Notes: generated from the sequence alone by a model not told the origin. A stretch of 64,000 nt of DNA from Stackebrandtia nassauensis DSM 44728 (GCF_000024545.1 NC_013947.1:2790001-2854000), one strand, 5' to 3'; positions 50,566 through 59,268 are shown, numbered from the stretch's first letter. Numbers and translations: made by a program.

Positions 50566-50640
50566 ATGGCAGTGCCATTCATTGCCCCACCACCGACACC
50601 GCCACCAACAGGTGGCCCCTACTGGGCCGGGGAGGTCTAG
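50566..50640 (+). CDS. Possible 24-aa proline-rich peptide
   Basis: ATG to TAG, immediately (2 bases) before the next gene. The product has an uninterrupted Pro/Thr core (APPPTPPPTGGPYW). No good ribosome site is seen. It may only be the decayed N-terminal part or leader of the following membrane protein gene. Low confidence. Confidence 0.25.
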   Translation: MAVPFIAPPPTPPPTGGPYWAGEV

Positions 50641-50642
50641 AC

Positions 50643-50957
50643 ATGGAGTTCAACTTCGACGGCGACTTCGTTCGACAGGCCGTCGCGATCCTGCTCAGCG
50701 CGAACCAGCTCATCGCTTACTGGCTCGCGGGAAACAAGAACAACCTCGGCTGGCTGCTCGGAGTACTGGGCGGCGTGCCGTGGGCCGTATTCATCATCGT
50801 CTGGGACGTGTGGGGCCTGGCTCCGCTCGTCATCGGACTCCAGGTCATCTACATCCGCAACCTCATGCGTTGGTGGCGGGAGAGCCACAGTGTCGATCCG
50901 GTGATCGATCCACCCGTGGTCGCCACCGCGAACATCAGCGCCCCGACCGCTCCCTGA
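50643..50957 (+). CDS. Small membrane protein, three helices, unknown function
   Basis: A 104-residue protein with hydrophobic segments at about 10-30, 35-55 and 58-75 (VRQAVAILLSANQLIAYWLA, GWLLGVLGGVPWAVFIIVW, GLAPLVIGLQVIYIRNLM). The pattern resembles small PnuC- or SemiSWEET-like half transporters, but I cannot place it in a family with confidence. GGGAGG lies 6 bases before the ATG, so translation looks efficient. The Pro/Thr-containing C-tail is hydrophilic. It stands alone between a terminator and the convergent MocR gene. Confidence 0.6.
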   Translation: MEFNFDGDFVRQAVAILLSANQLIAYWLAGNKNNLGWLLGVLGGVPWAVFIIVWDVWGLAPLVIGLQVIYIRNLMRWWRESHSVDPVIDPPVVATANISAPTAP

Positions 50958-50993
50958 TCGGACCGGAAGGCCGTCGCGGCACTCGACACCGAG

Positions 50994-52421
50994 TCACGCC
51001 ACCACAAGGCGGGGTCGAGGTGTCGGGGCCGCGTCGACGACCTTCCACGCCTCGGCCAGGCGACGGATCGCTTCCTCGAGCAGATCCGCGGGGGCCGTCC
51101 AGGGAATCCGGATGAACCGGTCGAGCCCGCCCTCGGCGGCGAAGATCGGTCCCGGCGCCAGCAGTACACCGCGCTGTTCGGCTTCGGCCGCCAGCGCGGT
51201 GGCGCCGCGTTCGGGTAGCTGGCACCACACCGACAACCCGCCGCCCGGGCGGACGAACCGCCAGTCGGGCAGGTGCTCGGCCAGGGCCGCCAGCAGCCGG
51301 TTCCGTTGCTGGCGCAGTCGATCCCGGTGCGCGGTCAGCACCGGTTCGGGATCGCGCAGCAGCTGGACCAGGGCCAGCTGTTCCAGTACCGGGGCTCCCA
51401 GGTCCAGACCGACCCGGGCCCGGGTGAAGGCCAGCATCTGGGCCGAGTCGGCCGCGCGGATCCAGCCGAGCCGCAGTCCACCCCAGAACGACTTGCTCGC
51501 CGAGCCGATGGTGACCGTGCCGGGGGCGTAGACCGCGAACGGCGGCGGCATCTCCTGACCGTCGAGGGCCAGGAACTGGTGCGCCTCGTCCACCACCGCC
51601 AGGGTGCCCGAGCCGCGCAGGTGGGCGGCGTACCGTTCCCGGTCCTCGGCACTCATCAGCCGACCGGTCGGGTTCTGGAAGTCCGGGATCAGGTAGGCCA
51701 GGGTCGGCCGGGTCTGCCGCAGCAGTTCGCCGATGGCGTCGAGGTCCCACCCCTCCGGGTCGACGGGGGAGGGGACGAGCCGGACGCCGGAGTTGCGGAT
51801 CGCCTGGGTGGCGTTGGGGTACACCGGGCTCTCGATCAGGGCCCGGTCGCGAGGGCCGGTGAACGCCTTGGCCACGATCGCCGTCGCCGTCAACGCCCCG
51901 GGGGTCACCATGATCTGGTCGGGCCGGGTCGGCAGGCCCCGGGCGTCGAAGGTCGCGGCGATGCTGGCCTGCAGTCGCGGTAGCCCGGCGGGGAAGTAGC
52001 CGTGTCCGGCCAGGTGGGCGGGCAGCTCGGCCGCCGCCTCGGCGTAGGCGGTGGCCACTCCCGGCGGTGCCGAACCCGCGGCGCAGTTGAGATCGATGGC
52101 GTTCTCGTCCCCGGCGTAGGGCAGCAGCGCGTTGTCCCGGATCCGGGCCCGGCCGCCGGGCAGCCGGGTGTAAGTCCCCGAGCCGTGCCGGGCCGCCGCG
52201 TAGCCGCTGGAGCGAAGCTCGGCGTAGGCGCGGGTCACGGTGGTGCGCGAGACACCCAGCGCTCCGGTGAGTTCACGTTCGCTGGGAAGCCTGGTGTCGA
52301 GCGGGATCCGGCCGTCGCCGATCAGCAGTCGCAGCGCGTCGGCCAGGCCGAGGTACGCCGGGGAACGGTCGAAGTCGCCCACGAGTGTGGTGACCCGGGC
52401 GGCGGTGAGGGTGCGGCTCAT
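50994..52421 (-). CDS. MocR-type regulator (GntR HTH fused to PLP aminotransferase fold)
   Basis: A 475-residue protein. Residues 10-85 are a GntR winged helix (LRLLIGDGRIPLDTRLPSERELTGALGVSRTTVTRAYAELRSSGY). Residues 95-460 have a type I aminotransferase fold with the PLP Lys310 in GSASKSFWGGLRLGW and the cofactor Asp in VVDEAHQF. MocR proteins sense PLP or amines and usually activate a neighbouring gene. The ATG at 52421 matches the domain start; a longer frame crosses the promoter. It diverges from a YczE-type membrane protein gene, the classical MocR neighbour. Direct repeats in the 61-base gap fit MocR binding. Confidence 0.92.
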   Translation of the reverse strand: MSRTLTAARVTTLVGDFDRSPAYLGLADALRLLIGDGRIPLDTRLPSERELTGALGVSRTTVTRAYAELRSSGYAAARHGSGTYTRLPGGRARIRDNALLPYAGDENAIDLNCAAGSAPPGVATAYAEAAAELPAHLAGHGYFPAGLPRLQASIAATFDARGLPTRPDQIMVTPGALTATAIVAKAFTGPRDRALIESPVYPNATQAIRNSGVRLVPSPVDPEGWDLDAIGELLRQTRPTLAYLIPDFQNPTGRLMSAEDRERYAAHLRGSGTLAVVDEAHQFLALDGQEMPPPFAVYAPGTVTIGSASKSFWGGLRLGWIRAADSAQMLAFTRARVGLDLGAPVLEQLALVQLLRDPEPVLTAHRDRLRQQRNRLLAALAEHLPDWRFVRPGGGLSVWCQLPERGATALAAEAEQRGVLLAPGPIFAAEGGLDRFIRIPWTAPADLLEEAIRRLAEAWKVVDAAPTPRPRLVVA

Positions 52422-52422
52422 G

Positions 52423-52464
52423 CAGGCCACTATCTCAGAATTGGCTATTTTTGACCAGGCCACT
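52423..52464. promoter_or_regulatory. Direct-repeat operator between MocR and YczE genes
   Basis: Two 9-bp direct repeats, CAGGCCACT, at 52423-52431 and 52456-52464, 33 bp apart (about three turns). MocR regulators are known to bind direct repeats. Confidence 0.7.
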
Positions 52465-52482
52465 TGCGCGCAGGATGGGGTC

Positions 52483-53166
52483 ATGACCGCTCCCGCAGCC
52501 ACCCGACGTCTGACCACCCTCGGCCCGATCGCGCAACTGCGCGCCGGGCGACTGCCCCGCCGCCTCAGCCAGCTCTACATCGGACTGGTCCTGTACGGCG
52601 CCTCGCTGGCGCTGATGGTTCGCGGCGACCTCGGCCTGTCACCCTGGGACGTCTTCCACTCCGGCCTGATCCGGCACATCCCGCTGACGCTGGGCCAGGC
52701 GGTCGTGGTGATGAGCTTCGTGGTGCTGCTGGCCTGGATCCCGTTGCGGGAGAAGCCCGGCCTGGGAACGATCTCCAACGCCATCGTCATCGGTCTCGCC
52801 GCCGACGGCGTACTGGCCATACTGGACCGACCCGACGCCCTGTACGCCCGGATCGGGCTCCTGGTCGCGGGAGTGTTGCTCAACGGTGTCGCCACCGCGG
52901 CGTACATCGGCAGCCAGTTCGGCCGGGGACCGCGCGACGGTCTCATGATCGGACTGCACCGCGTGACCGGACGCTCGATCAGACTGGTGCGCACCCTGAT
53001 GGAGATCGCGGTGGTGCTGGCCGGACTCGCGCTCGGCGGAGTGCTCGGCGTCGGCACCGTCCTGTACGCCCTGGCGATCGGCCCGCTGTCGCAACTGATG
53101 CTGCCGTGGTTCACCGTCGCGCTGCCCGGTGAGGACGCCACCGAGCCTGAGCCGCAACGGAACTGA
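52483..53166 (+). CDS. YczE/YitT-type membrane protein
   Basis: A 227-residue membrane protein with five to six helices. LYIGLVLYGASLALMVRGDLGLSPWDVFHSGL is the diagnostic first unit of YczE proteins, and GSQFGRGPRDGLMIGLHRVTG the second. Its function is not established; in other bacteria YczE and MocR genes are strongly linked, and transport of a vitamin B6- or amino-acid-related compound has been suggested. It lies divergent to the MocR gene at 52421. The ATG follows GATGGGG. Confidence 0.88.
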   Translation: MTAPAATRRLTTLGPIAQLRAGRLPRRLSQLYIGLVLYGASLALMVRGDLGLSPWDVFHSGLIRHIPLTLGQAVVVMSFVVLLAWIPLREKPGLGTISNAIVIGLAADGVLAILDRPDALYARIGLLVAGVLLNGVATAAYIGSQFGRGPRDGLMIGLHRVTGRSIRLVRTLMEIAVVLAGLALGGVLGVGTVLYALAIGPLSQLMLPWFTVALPGEDATEPEPQRN

Positions 53167-53286
53167 GCCTCGACGGCGCGGCGGGATTGGGCGAGTCACA
53201 GGTGGGACATCCCGCGCGTATTGCTTTACCGGGTATGTGTTGGCAGATTGGCCTGGTTCCCTCCCCGGACCCGAAAGGTCACGAAT

Positions 53287-54678
53287 GTGAGTAAGAGAAA
53301 GCGTCCCAAGAAGCTCGTGATCGGCGTCGCGACCGCCCTCGCGCTGGCGATCGGTGGCGGCGGGGCCTGGGCCGGTACGTCGTATCTCGGCACCGACGGC
53401 ACCGACCCCGAGTCCCGGCTCCCCGCATCGACCGCGGCGTTCGCGTCGTTCAACCTGGACGTCAGCAAGGAACAGCAACAGGAGCTGCTCGAACTCGTCG
53501 CGAAGTTCCCCTCGGCCGCCGTCGACAGCGACCTGCCGCAGGAAGCCGTGTCGCGGTTCCTCGAGATGCTCGAGAAGAAGGACGGCGACTTCGCCGACGG
53601 CAGGTTCTCCGAATGGGTCGGCCCCAACGCTTCGGTCGCCCTGTGGGAGTACAAGGGCGAGCCCTACGGACTGGCCTCGGTGTCCAGTATCGACGACAGC
53701 AAGGCCGAGGACGGCCTGGCGGCGGTGAAGCAGGCCGGTGGCAACGACCAGGTGGGCTACCAGGTCAAGGACGGCTACGCCACCATCGCCTTCGGCGAGA
53801 AGGGCGCGCAGAAAGCCGCCAAGACGGCGGTCTCCGAAGCCGAGAAGGCACCACTGTCGGAATCGGACCGCTTCGCCAAAGCCGACTCCTTCCTGGGCGA
53901 CGACAAGGTCCTCAGCGCCTGGGCCGACCTCGAACAGTCCTACGAACTGCTGGAGAAGAAGCTGCCCGAAGACGGCGGCGGCCTCCCCTTCGACGCCCTC
54001 AAAGTGTTGAAGAACAACATGAACGGCCAGATCGCCGTGGGAGCGCAGGCACGCGACTACGGCATCGAGGCCGTGTCGTCCACCTTCGGCGCCAAGGACG
54101 TCATCGAAGGCAAGAAGGGCATGATCGACGATCTGTCCCAGCTGCCCGAATCCGACATCGGCGCCGCGCTGGCGCTGCCGCAGGACGTCAAGGAGAGCAT
54201 CCTGATGGTCCTGGTCAACAGCGGCTTCGGCGAGATCGGCGAGGGCCTGGACAACGTGATCATGGACAAGGTGTCCGAGCTGCTGTCCGGCGCCAGCGGC
54301 ACCCTGAGTGTCAACGGCGTCAAGACATCGACGCCGTCGGGCATGGCCGTCATCGAGACCACCTCGCCCGACAAGGCCCGGGCCCTCAAGGCCCTCGCCG
54401 ACCTGGCCGGTGGCGCGCTGAAGACCTCGGTCGAGGGCAGCACCATCACCGGTTCCACCGTTGGCTACTCCGGTGACGGCAAGATCAGCGACAACAAGTA
54501 CTACAAGGACGCCGTCGGCGGTGCCGTCGACAAACTCAACGGCGCCGTCTTCGTGGACGTGACGAAAATGCCGCTGGGCAACGCCGAGCAGGCCTTGGAA
54601 GCGGTCAAGGCCATCGGCATCACCCACGGCACCAAGGGTGGTGAATACGTCGGGAACTACCGGCTGATCGTCGACTAG
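53287..54678 (+). CDS. DUF3352 family exported/membrane-anchored protein
   Basis: A 463-residue protein. A basic start (SKRKRPKK) and a membrane helix at about 10-29 anchor it. The rest is a large extracellular alpha/beta protein in the DUF3352 pattern: LPASTAAFASFNLDVSKEQQQELLELVAKFP, then FADGRFSEWVGPNASVALW, GLASVSSIDDSKAEDGLAAVKQAG and YATIAFG. No catalytic motif is visible. The GTG at 53287 follows AAAGG; an earlier in-frame start at 53221 would precede the promoter-like region. It is unlinked to other genes and followed by a hairpin. Function unknown. Confidence 0.8.
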   Translation: MSKRKRPKKLVIGVATALALAIGGGGAWAGTSYLGTDGTDPESRLPASTAAFASFNLDVSKEQQQELLELVAKFPSAAVDSDLPQEAVSRFLEMLEKKDGDFADGRFSEWVGPNASVALWEYKGEPYGLASVSSIDDSKAEDGLAAVKQAGGNDQVGYQVKDGYATIAFGEKGAQKAAKTAVSEAEKAPLSESDRFAKADSFLGDDKVLSAWADLEQSYELLEKKLPEDGGGLPFDALKVLKNNMNGQIAVGAQARDYGIEAVSSTFGAKDVIEGKKGMIDDLSQLPESDIGAALALPQDVKESILMVLVNSGFGEIGEGLDNVIMDKVSELLSGASGTLSVNGVKTSTPSGMAVIETTSPDKARALKALADLAGGALKTSVEGSTITGSTVGYSGDGKISDNKYYKDAVGGAVDKLNGAVFVDVTKMPLGNAEQALEAVKAIGITHGTKGGEYVGNYRLIVD

Positions 54679-54697
54679 TTCCAGGGGTGCGACGAAC

Positions 54698-54737
54698 GAG
54701 CCGGGGCGGTGACTTCAACAGGGCACCGTCCCGGCTC
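54698..54737. terminator. Terminator after the DUF3352 gene
   Basis: A 14-bp stem with one G-T wobble (54698-54711 with 54724-54737), 20 bases after the stop. Confidence 0.7.
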
Positions 54738-54738
54738 A

Positions 54739-54845
54739 TCAGCGCCACAGGTCGAATCCGCCGTCGGACTTGATGACCTGCCCCACCACCCAGCGTCCGG
54801 CGTCGCCGACCAGCCACGCGACCAGCCGGGCCGGACGGTTGATGC
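54739..54845 (-). pseudogene. C-terminal remnant of a short-chain dehydrogenase (SDR)
   Basis: About 34 codons on the minus strand read as a typical SDR C-terminus: VAWLVGDAGRWVVGQVIK followed by SDGGFDLWR and a stop. Upstream the frame is closed by TAA and nothing else of the roughly 250-residue enzyme remains. It is a deletion relic, not a gene. Confidence 0.7.
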
Positions 54846-54904
54846 GTAGTCGTTAGTGGAAGGTCGTTGGCGGGATCGGTGCGGCGGCGTTCATCGACGA
54901 CCGG

Positions 54905-55114
54905 TTGCACTGGGAGGACGGCGAGGGCAAGGGCCGGGTCATCTACGGCGACCTGAGCGACGGCTACGTGACCTTCAAGCGGGTCGAGGGCGGCGACGGC
55001 CGGTACACCTTCGAGTCGGTGGCCGACGACGACGGTGGCGCGCTCGTCAACGCCAACTACGCCAAACGCATTCAGTTGTTCGACGAGACCATCACTCTGA
55101 AAGATGCCAGGTGA
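54905..55114 (+). pseudogene. Gene fragment, acidic beta-type protein
   Basis: A short frame (TTG start, no ribosome site) gives about 69 residues (GRVIYGDLSDGYVTFKRVEGG and so on) that look protein-like in codon use. The same frame is open upstream to a TAG near 54855 without a start. It lies beside the SDR relic, which suggests a decayed or truncated gene. I do not recognise the family. Its end overlaps the minus-strand gene by 23 bases. Confidence 0.35.
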
Positions 55115-55397
55115 GCGCGCGCAGCCGTCGCTGTTTGCGTTCGATTCGGTAGACGATGACGGTCGCGGTGCCGAACCCGAGGGCCACGACCGCCGCGATC
55201 ACACTGGCGGCGCCTATGGCCATCGAGGTGCTGAAGCCGGTCAGTGAACCCAGAACCCACATCGCGCCCGCTCGTTTGGTGTGCCAACGGGTCTTGTAGC
55301 TGCCGTTGAGGACGGTGCCGATGGCCTCGCAGCCGTCGTGCTGCGGCATCGGCCCCGGAACGGCGGGGCGACGGTGGTCGTGTCGCTCGTCGAGCAT
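55092..55397 (-). CDS. Small membrane protein, 101 aa, unknown
   Basis: Two hydrophobic stretches at about 45-60 and 63-83 (GAMWVLGSLTGFSTSMAIGAASVIAAVVALGFGTATVIVYRI) and a basic tail. Another start at 55349 is possible, and ribosome sites are weak for both. It is divergent to the AraC-type gene at 55468. No family is recognised. Confidence 0.45.
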   Translation of the reverse strand: MLDERHDHRRPAVPGPMPQHDGCEAIGTVLNGSYKTRWHTKRAGAMWVLGSLTGFSTSMAIGAASVIAAVVALGFGTATVIVYRIERKQRRLRALTWHLSE

Positions 55398-55467
55398 CAA
55401 ACGAGAATAGACGTTTTTCGATCCGATGCGGGCGTCCCGGGCCGATGCGGGGCGTATTCTTCCCCAC

Positions 55468-56178
55468 GTGGGACTGCGGTTCGAGACTCGTGCGTCCGAC
55501 TCGCCGTGGGTCGACAGCGTGTGGACCTGCACCAGTGAGCGGGTCACCGAGATGACCTCCGTCGCGGCGGTGCGCTGGGGATTGGTGTTCTGGCAGCGCG
55601 ACGGTCGCGCGTACGCCGCGATCACCGGCCCCGAGACCGGAACCGCGACCGCGCCGGTGCCGGAGGGCGCGAGCTTCGTCGGCGTCGAGTTCGCCGTCGG
55701 GACTTCGCTGCGGGCCGTGCCGACGCCGAGCCTTGTCGATGGTGGCGTTGAACTTCCCGACACCACGCGCGGCAGTTTCCGGCTGGACGGCCACCGCTGG
55801 GAGACACCCGGCCCCGACGACATCGAGGCGCTGGTCGATCGGCTCGTCCGATCCGGGACCGTGGTGCGCGACCCGCTGGTCGCCGAGGTCCTGCGCGGCC
55901 ACCGTCCCGAGGTGTCCGGCCGCACCGCCGAGCGCCGGTTCCGGGCGGCGACCGGGCTCACCCACGGGACCGTCCGGCAGGTCGAACGGGTGCGTTCGGC
56001 GGCGGTGGCGCTGGCGGCCGGTGAACGGGTCGCCGACGTCGTCCACCGGCTCGGCTACTTCGACGAGCCGCACCTGGCCCGGGCGCTGCGCCGCTATGTC
56101 GGGCGCACCGCGCGGCAACTGCGCGAGGGCCCGGGCGGCGCGATCGCCCTGGACCTGGATCAGGCGCTGAGCGCGTAG
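55468..56178 (+). CDS. AraC-type DNA-binding protein
   Basis: A 236-residue regulator. The C-terminal third has an AraC-like HTH (LTHGTVRQVERVRSAAVALAAGERVADVVHRLGYFDEPHLARALRRYVG). The N-terminal part carries a beta-rich domain of the kind found in AraC proteins paired with DHFR-like genes (LRFETRASDSPWVDSVW). The GTG at 55468 matches that start, and TATTCT lies just upstream, so the mRNA may be leaderless. The 3' end overlaps the convergent DHFR-like gene by 19 bases. Confidence 0.85.
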   Translation: MGLRFETRASDSPWVDSVWTCTSERVTEMTSVAAVRWGLVFWQRDGRAYAAITGPETGTATAPVPEGASFVGVEFAVGTSLRAVPTPSLVDGGVELPDTTRGSFRLDGHRWETPGPDDIEALVDRLVRSGTVVRDPLVAEVLRGHRPEVSGRTAERRFRAATGLTHGTVRQVERVRSAAVALAAGERVADVVHRLGYFDEPHLARALRRYVGRTARQLREGPGGAIALDLDQALSA

Positions 56179-56738
56179 ATCACCTTCAGGACCCCGTTGG
56201 GGTAAGCCTCGGACTCCCGCAGCCGCAACACCCGCTTGTCCAGGTCGGCCCTGCTGAACAGGCTCTTCCCGGCACCGAGCAGGACCGGGAACACGAGCAG
56301 GTTGTAGCGGTCGATCAGGCCCGCCTCGGACAGCCGCCGGGCCAGTTCGGCACTGCCGTGGATGAAGATCGCGCCGCCGTCGCCGCGCTTGAGTTCGGCG
56401 AGTTCGTCGTCCGAACGCAGGATTGTCGTCGGCCCCCAGCCGTCGACGAGGGCGTCCTCGGTCAGGGTCGTCGACAGCACGTACTTGGGCAGATCCTTGT
56501 AGGCGGCGTGGTCCTCGGAGTCGCGCCACACCGGCGCGAACGCCTCGTAGCTACGGCGGCCGAACAGCAACGCCGTGGTGTCCGCGAGCTCCTCCTCCTT
56601 GAGCGCGAACGCCTCGGGCAGGAACTCGACGTCCTTGACCACCCAGCCACCGCCGCGGTGTTCCTCGCCCGGCCCACCGCCCGGCGAGTCCACGACGCCG
56701 TCGAGCGACATGAACCCCGTATAGACCAGTTCACGCAT
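56160..56738 (-). CDS. Dihydrofolate reductase-like (RibD C-terminal family) protein
   Basis: A 192-residue protein of the DHFR/RibD_C family widespread in actinobacteria: ELVYTGFMSLDGVVDSPGG at the N-terminus, LLFGRRSYEAFAPVW, KYVLSTTL, and IFIHGSAELARRLSEAGLIDRYNLLVFPVLLGAGKSLF with the NADP-binding Gly turn. It is expected to reduce a pteridine- or pyrimidine-like substrate with NADPH, but the substrate is not established. It is often adjacent to AraC or SRPBCC genes; here it overlaps the AraC-type gene tail by 19 bases, convergently. Confidence 0.88.
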   Translation of the reverse strand: MRELVYTGFMSLDGVVDSPGGGPGEEHRGGGWVVKDVEFLPEAFALKEEELADTTALLFGRRSYEAFAPVWRDSEDHAAYKDLPKYVLSTTLTEDALVDGWGPTTILRSDDELAELKRGDGGAIFIHGSAELARRLSEAGLIDRYNLLVFPVLLGAGKSLFSRADLDKRVLRLRESEAYPNGVLKVIYALSA

Positions 56739-56784
56739 CTGCTTGTCTCCTCAAGATCAGTCTGTCCGCTCATCGTAGAAGTGA

Positions 56785-56824
56785 TCACCCCGGCCGTCTT
56801 GTACGGAAACGACAGCCGGGGTGA
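56785..56824 (-). terminator. Terminator of the GH18 chitinase gene
   Basis: A perfect 10-bp stem (56785-56794 with 56815-56824), 14 bases past the stop, with a 20-base loop containing a further short pairing. Confidence 0.65.
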
Positions 56825-56838
56825 GGTGAGCGCCGGGT

Positions 56839-58383
56839 TCAGAACCCCGCGGTGATCTTGGTGAACTCCCACTGCTGCTGGTCGATGCCGCTGCAGTGCG
56901 ACACCACGCCGCCGCCCGGGCACGGCCGGTCCCGGTTGACCGCCCAGAACGCCAGCCGCGACAGGCCCTTGGACTTGGCCCACTGGGTGATCTGGTTCCA
57001 GGTGCTGGGGCTGGTGAGCTCCTGCTGGTCGGACAGGCCGTTCATGCCCGAGATCCCCATCCGCGAGTACGCCACCGAGTCGGACCAGCCGAAGGAGGTC
57101 TTGAGCGAGTTCTTCAGTCCCTCGGAGGCGTTGACGGTGTTCTGGTACATGTTCGCGCCGCCGTTGAAGTCGAACGGCATGATGGTGAACACGTCCACAT
57201 TGGCGTTGAGTTCGGCGGCTCGCTGGATCAGCCGGTTGCCCCAGCTGTTGGGTCCGCTGGTGGTGGTGCCGAAGGTCAGGATCGTCTTGATCCCGGGGTT
57301 GTTCTGCTTGACGATCTTCAGCGCGCCCAGGATGCGGTCCTGCACCGTGGCGTTCTCGAACTCGTCGGTGTTCTCGATGTCGACGTCGATGGCCTTGAGG
57401 TTGTAGGCGTCGATCACCTTCTGGTAGGCCCCGGCGAGCGCTTCGGCGCTGGAACAGTTGGGCCCCAGCTTGTTGCCGCTCCAACCGCCGATGGACGGGA
57501 TGATGTCGCCACCGGCGGCCTTGATCTGCGAGATCGCGGTCGCGTCGGCGCTGCCCTGCAACGGCCGCTGTCCGTCCCAGGCCGGGTTGCAGCCACCGGA
57601 GGACAGGATGAACGCCATCGTGAAGTACTTGATGCCGGTGGCGTTCATGACCGTCGACGGGCTGGGCGGGTTGCCCCATCCCATGTAGAGGTACGGCGCG
57701 GCCTTCATGGTCCCGCCGCCGGTGCAGCCGCTGGTGGTGGCGCTGACGGGTGCGCTCTTGGCCGATTCGCCCGAGCCGTTGTAGGCCGCGACGGTGTAGG
57801 TGTGCGACGAGCAGGTGGCCAGTCCCGAGATGGTCGCGGAGGTGCCCGAGACCGTGGTCTTCACGGAACCGCCCTCGTAGACGCGGTAACCGGTGACGCT
57901 GCCGCCGGAGGCCGTCCACGACAGACTGATCGAGGAGTTGGTGGTGCCGGTCGACCGCAGCCCGGTGGGGGCGCTGGGCGCGCCGGGATCGCCGCCTCCG
58001 CCACAGGAGGCGCCGTTGATGGTGCAGTTGGTCGGGGTCGCCGTGCCGCTGACGATGAAGCCGAAGCTGACCGTGGCACCCGCGGCGATGTTGCGGTTGT
58101 ACTCGCGGTGGGTGAAGGTGTTGCGGTCGCCGGACTTGGTGTGCAGGGCGTCCCAGTAGGTGCCGACCGAGGAACCGGACGACAGGTCGAACTCGACCTT
58201 CCAGCCGTCGATGGCCGAGGAGGACGCGTTGTTGATGGTGATCTTGCCTTCGTAACCCGAACCCCAGTCGGAGGTCTTGGTGAAGGACGCGGTGGTCGCG
58301 GCGGCGTGGGCCGGGGCCGCCAGGGCGAAGGAGGTGAGGAGGGCGAGCACGAGTAGCGCCGCCAGACGCGATGATGTTCGCAT
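56839..58383 (-). CDS. Secreted chitinase: CBM2-FnIII-GH18
   Basis: A 514-residue secreted enzyme. Residues 1-28 are the signal peptide (ending AHA). CBM2 (29-127) has the conserved Trp residues (SDWGSGYEGKITI, DGWKVEF, FGFIVSG). A fibronectin type III linker covers 135-218. GH18 spans 227-514 with AIDVDIEN, the D-x-D-x-E signature whose Glu337 is the acid catalyst. It hydrolyses chitin outside the cell. The pattern with short barrel loops (no large insertion) resembles Streptomyces ChiC/ChiD-type exochitinases of the bacterial group with CBM2. An AT-rich element with CTATTTAA lies 95 bases upstream, as for the LPMO. A terminator follows. Confidence 0.95.
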   Translation of the reverse strand: MRTSSRLAALLVLALLTSFALAAPAHAAATTASFTKTSDWGSGYEGKITINNASSSAIDGWKVEFDLSSGSSVGTYWDALHTKSGDRNTFTHREYNRNIAAGATVSFGFIVSGTATPTNCTINGASCGGGGDPGAPSAPTGLRSTGTTNSSISLSWTASGGSVTGYRVYEGGSVKTTVSGTSATISGLATCSSHTYTVAAYNGSGESAKSAPVSATTSGCTGGGTMKAAPYLYMGWGNPPSPSTVMNATGIKYFTMAFILSSGGCNPAWDGQRPLQGSADATAISQIKAAGGDIIPSIGGWSGNKLGPNCSSAEALAGAYQKVIDAYNLKAIDVDIENTDEFENATVQDRILGALKIVKQNNPGIKTILTFGTTTSGPNSWGNRLIQRAAELNANVDVFTIMPFDFNGGANMYQNTVNASEGLKNSLKTSFGWSDSVAYSRMGISGMNGLSDQQELTSPSTWNQITQWAKSKGLSRLAFWAVNRDRPCPGGGVVSHCSGIDQQQWEFTKITAGF

Positions 58384-58476
58384 GTCGACAATCCCTAATG
58401 GATCAAATGGGTAGGCGGCGCCGGATTCGCCTGCGGGCAGGGCATCTGGCCGAGTTCGGGCACGAGCCAGCCAGAC

Positions 58477-58500
58477 CGTTAAATAGTTAAGTTTATTATT
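58477..58500 (-). promoter_or_regulatory. AT-rich upstream element of the GH18 gene (CTATTTAA)
   Basis: On the minus strand AATAATAAACTTAACTATTT then AACGG, an exceptionally AT-rich island in GC-rich DNA. It shares CTATTTAA with the LPMO upstream element. Confidence 0.4.
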
Positions 58501-58590
58501 TTCTGGGCGTGTCAGAGCTTAACGTGACGACACGGTGCCGGTCAAGACATCGGACCCGGGCCCCTCGACGGGCTCGATAGAGTCCAGGAC

Positions 58591-59268
58591 GTGGACGGTC
58601 AGGTGGCGCGGGACGAACTGATCGAGGCGCTCGCCCGACTCATCGCGCGGCGCCGCCGGGACGGCGTCCTGCGGGTGGCGGTGGACGGCCCCGACGCGGC
58701 GGGCAAGACCACCCTCGCCGACGAACTCGCGCCCCGGATTCCGGCGCCCGCCACCGTGATCCGGGCCGGAATCGACAGTTTCCACCGGCCCCGGGCCGAG
58801 CGACTGCGACGCGGCGGCCTGTCTCCCGAAGGCTGCTACCACGACACCTTCGACTACGACGCGCTGCGGCGACAGCTGCTGGAACCGCTGGGCCCCAACG
58901 GAGACCGCCGGTACCGCACCGCCGTGTTCGACCACCGCGAGGACCGGCCGCTGGACGAACCACTCCGGCTCGCGCCGCCCGGGTCGGTGCTGATCTGCGA
59001 CGGGGTCTTCCTGCTGCGGCCGCAACTGCGCCACCACTGGGACCTGCGCGTCCTCCTCGACATCGACGAGGACGAGATCGAGCGGCGGGCCCTGGAACGC
59101 GACGCGTCCATGATGGGCGGAGCCGACGTGGTCCGGGAACGCTATCGCCGTCGTTACCTGCCCGCGCAACGCCTCTACCGCGCCGAGGCGGCTCCCGAGC
59201 GATTCGCCGACGTGCTCATCGACAACAACCAACCCGCCACACCGCGCGTGCTGGCCTGGCCGAAGTGA
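58591..59268 (+). CDS. Uridine kinase-like P-loop protein
   Basis: A 225-residue P-loop kinase of the uridine kinase/phosphoribulokinase group. Walker A is GPDAAGKTT (about 33-41), and YHDTFDYDALR is a typical substrate region. RRYRTAVFDHREDRPLDEP and VLICDGVFLLRPQL, with the Asp of Walker B, follow. The lid Arg cluster is in RERYRRRYLPAQRLY. It is expected to phosphorylate a nucleoside or related small alcohol with ATP. The GTG start precedes a typical N-terminal helix. The neighbouring genes do not fix the substrate. Confidence 0.85.
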   Translation: MDGQVARDELIEALARLIARRRRDGVLRVAVDGPDAAGKTTLADELAPRIPAPATVIRAGIDSFHRPRAERLRRGGLSPEGCYHDTFDYDALRRQLLEPLGPNGDRRYRTAVFDHREDRPLDEPLRLAPPGSVLICDGVFLLRPQLRHHWDLRVLLDIDEDEIERRALERDASMMGGADVVRERYRRRYLPAQRLYRAEAAPERFADVLIDNNQPATPRVLAWPK

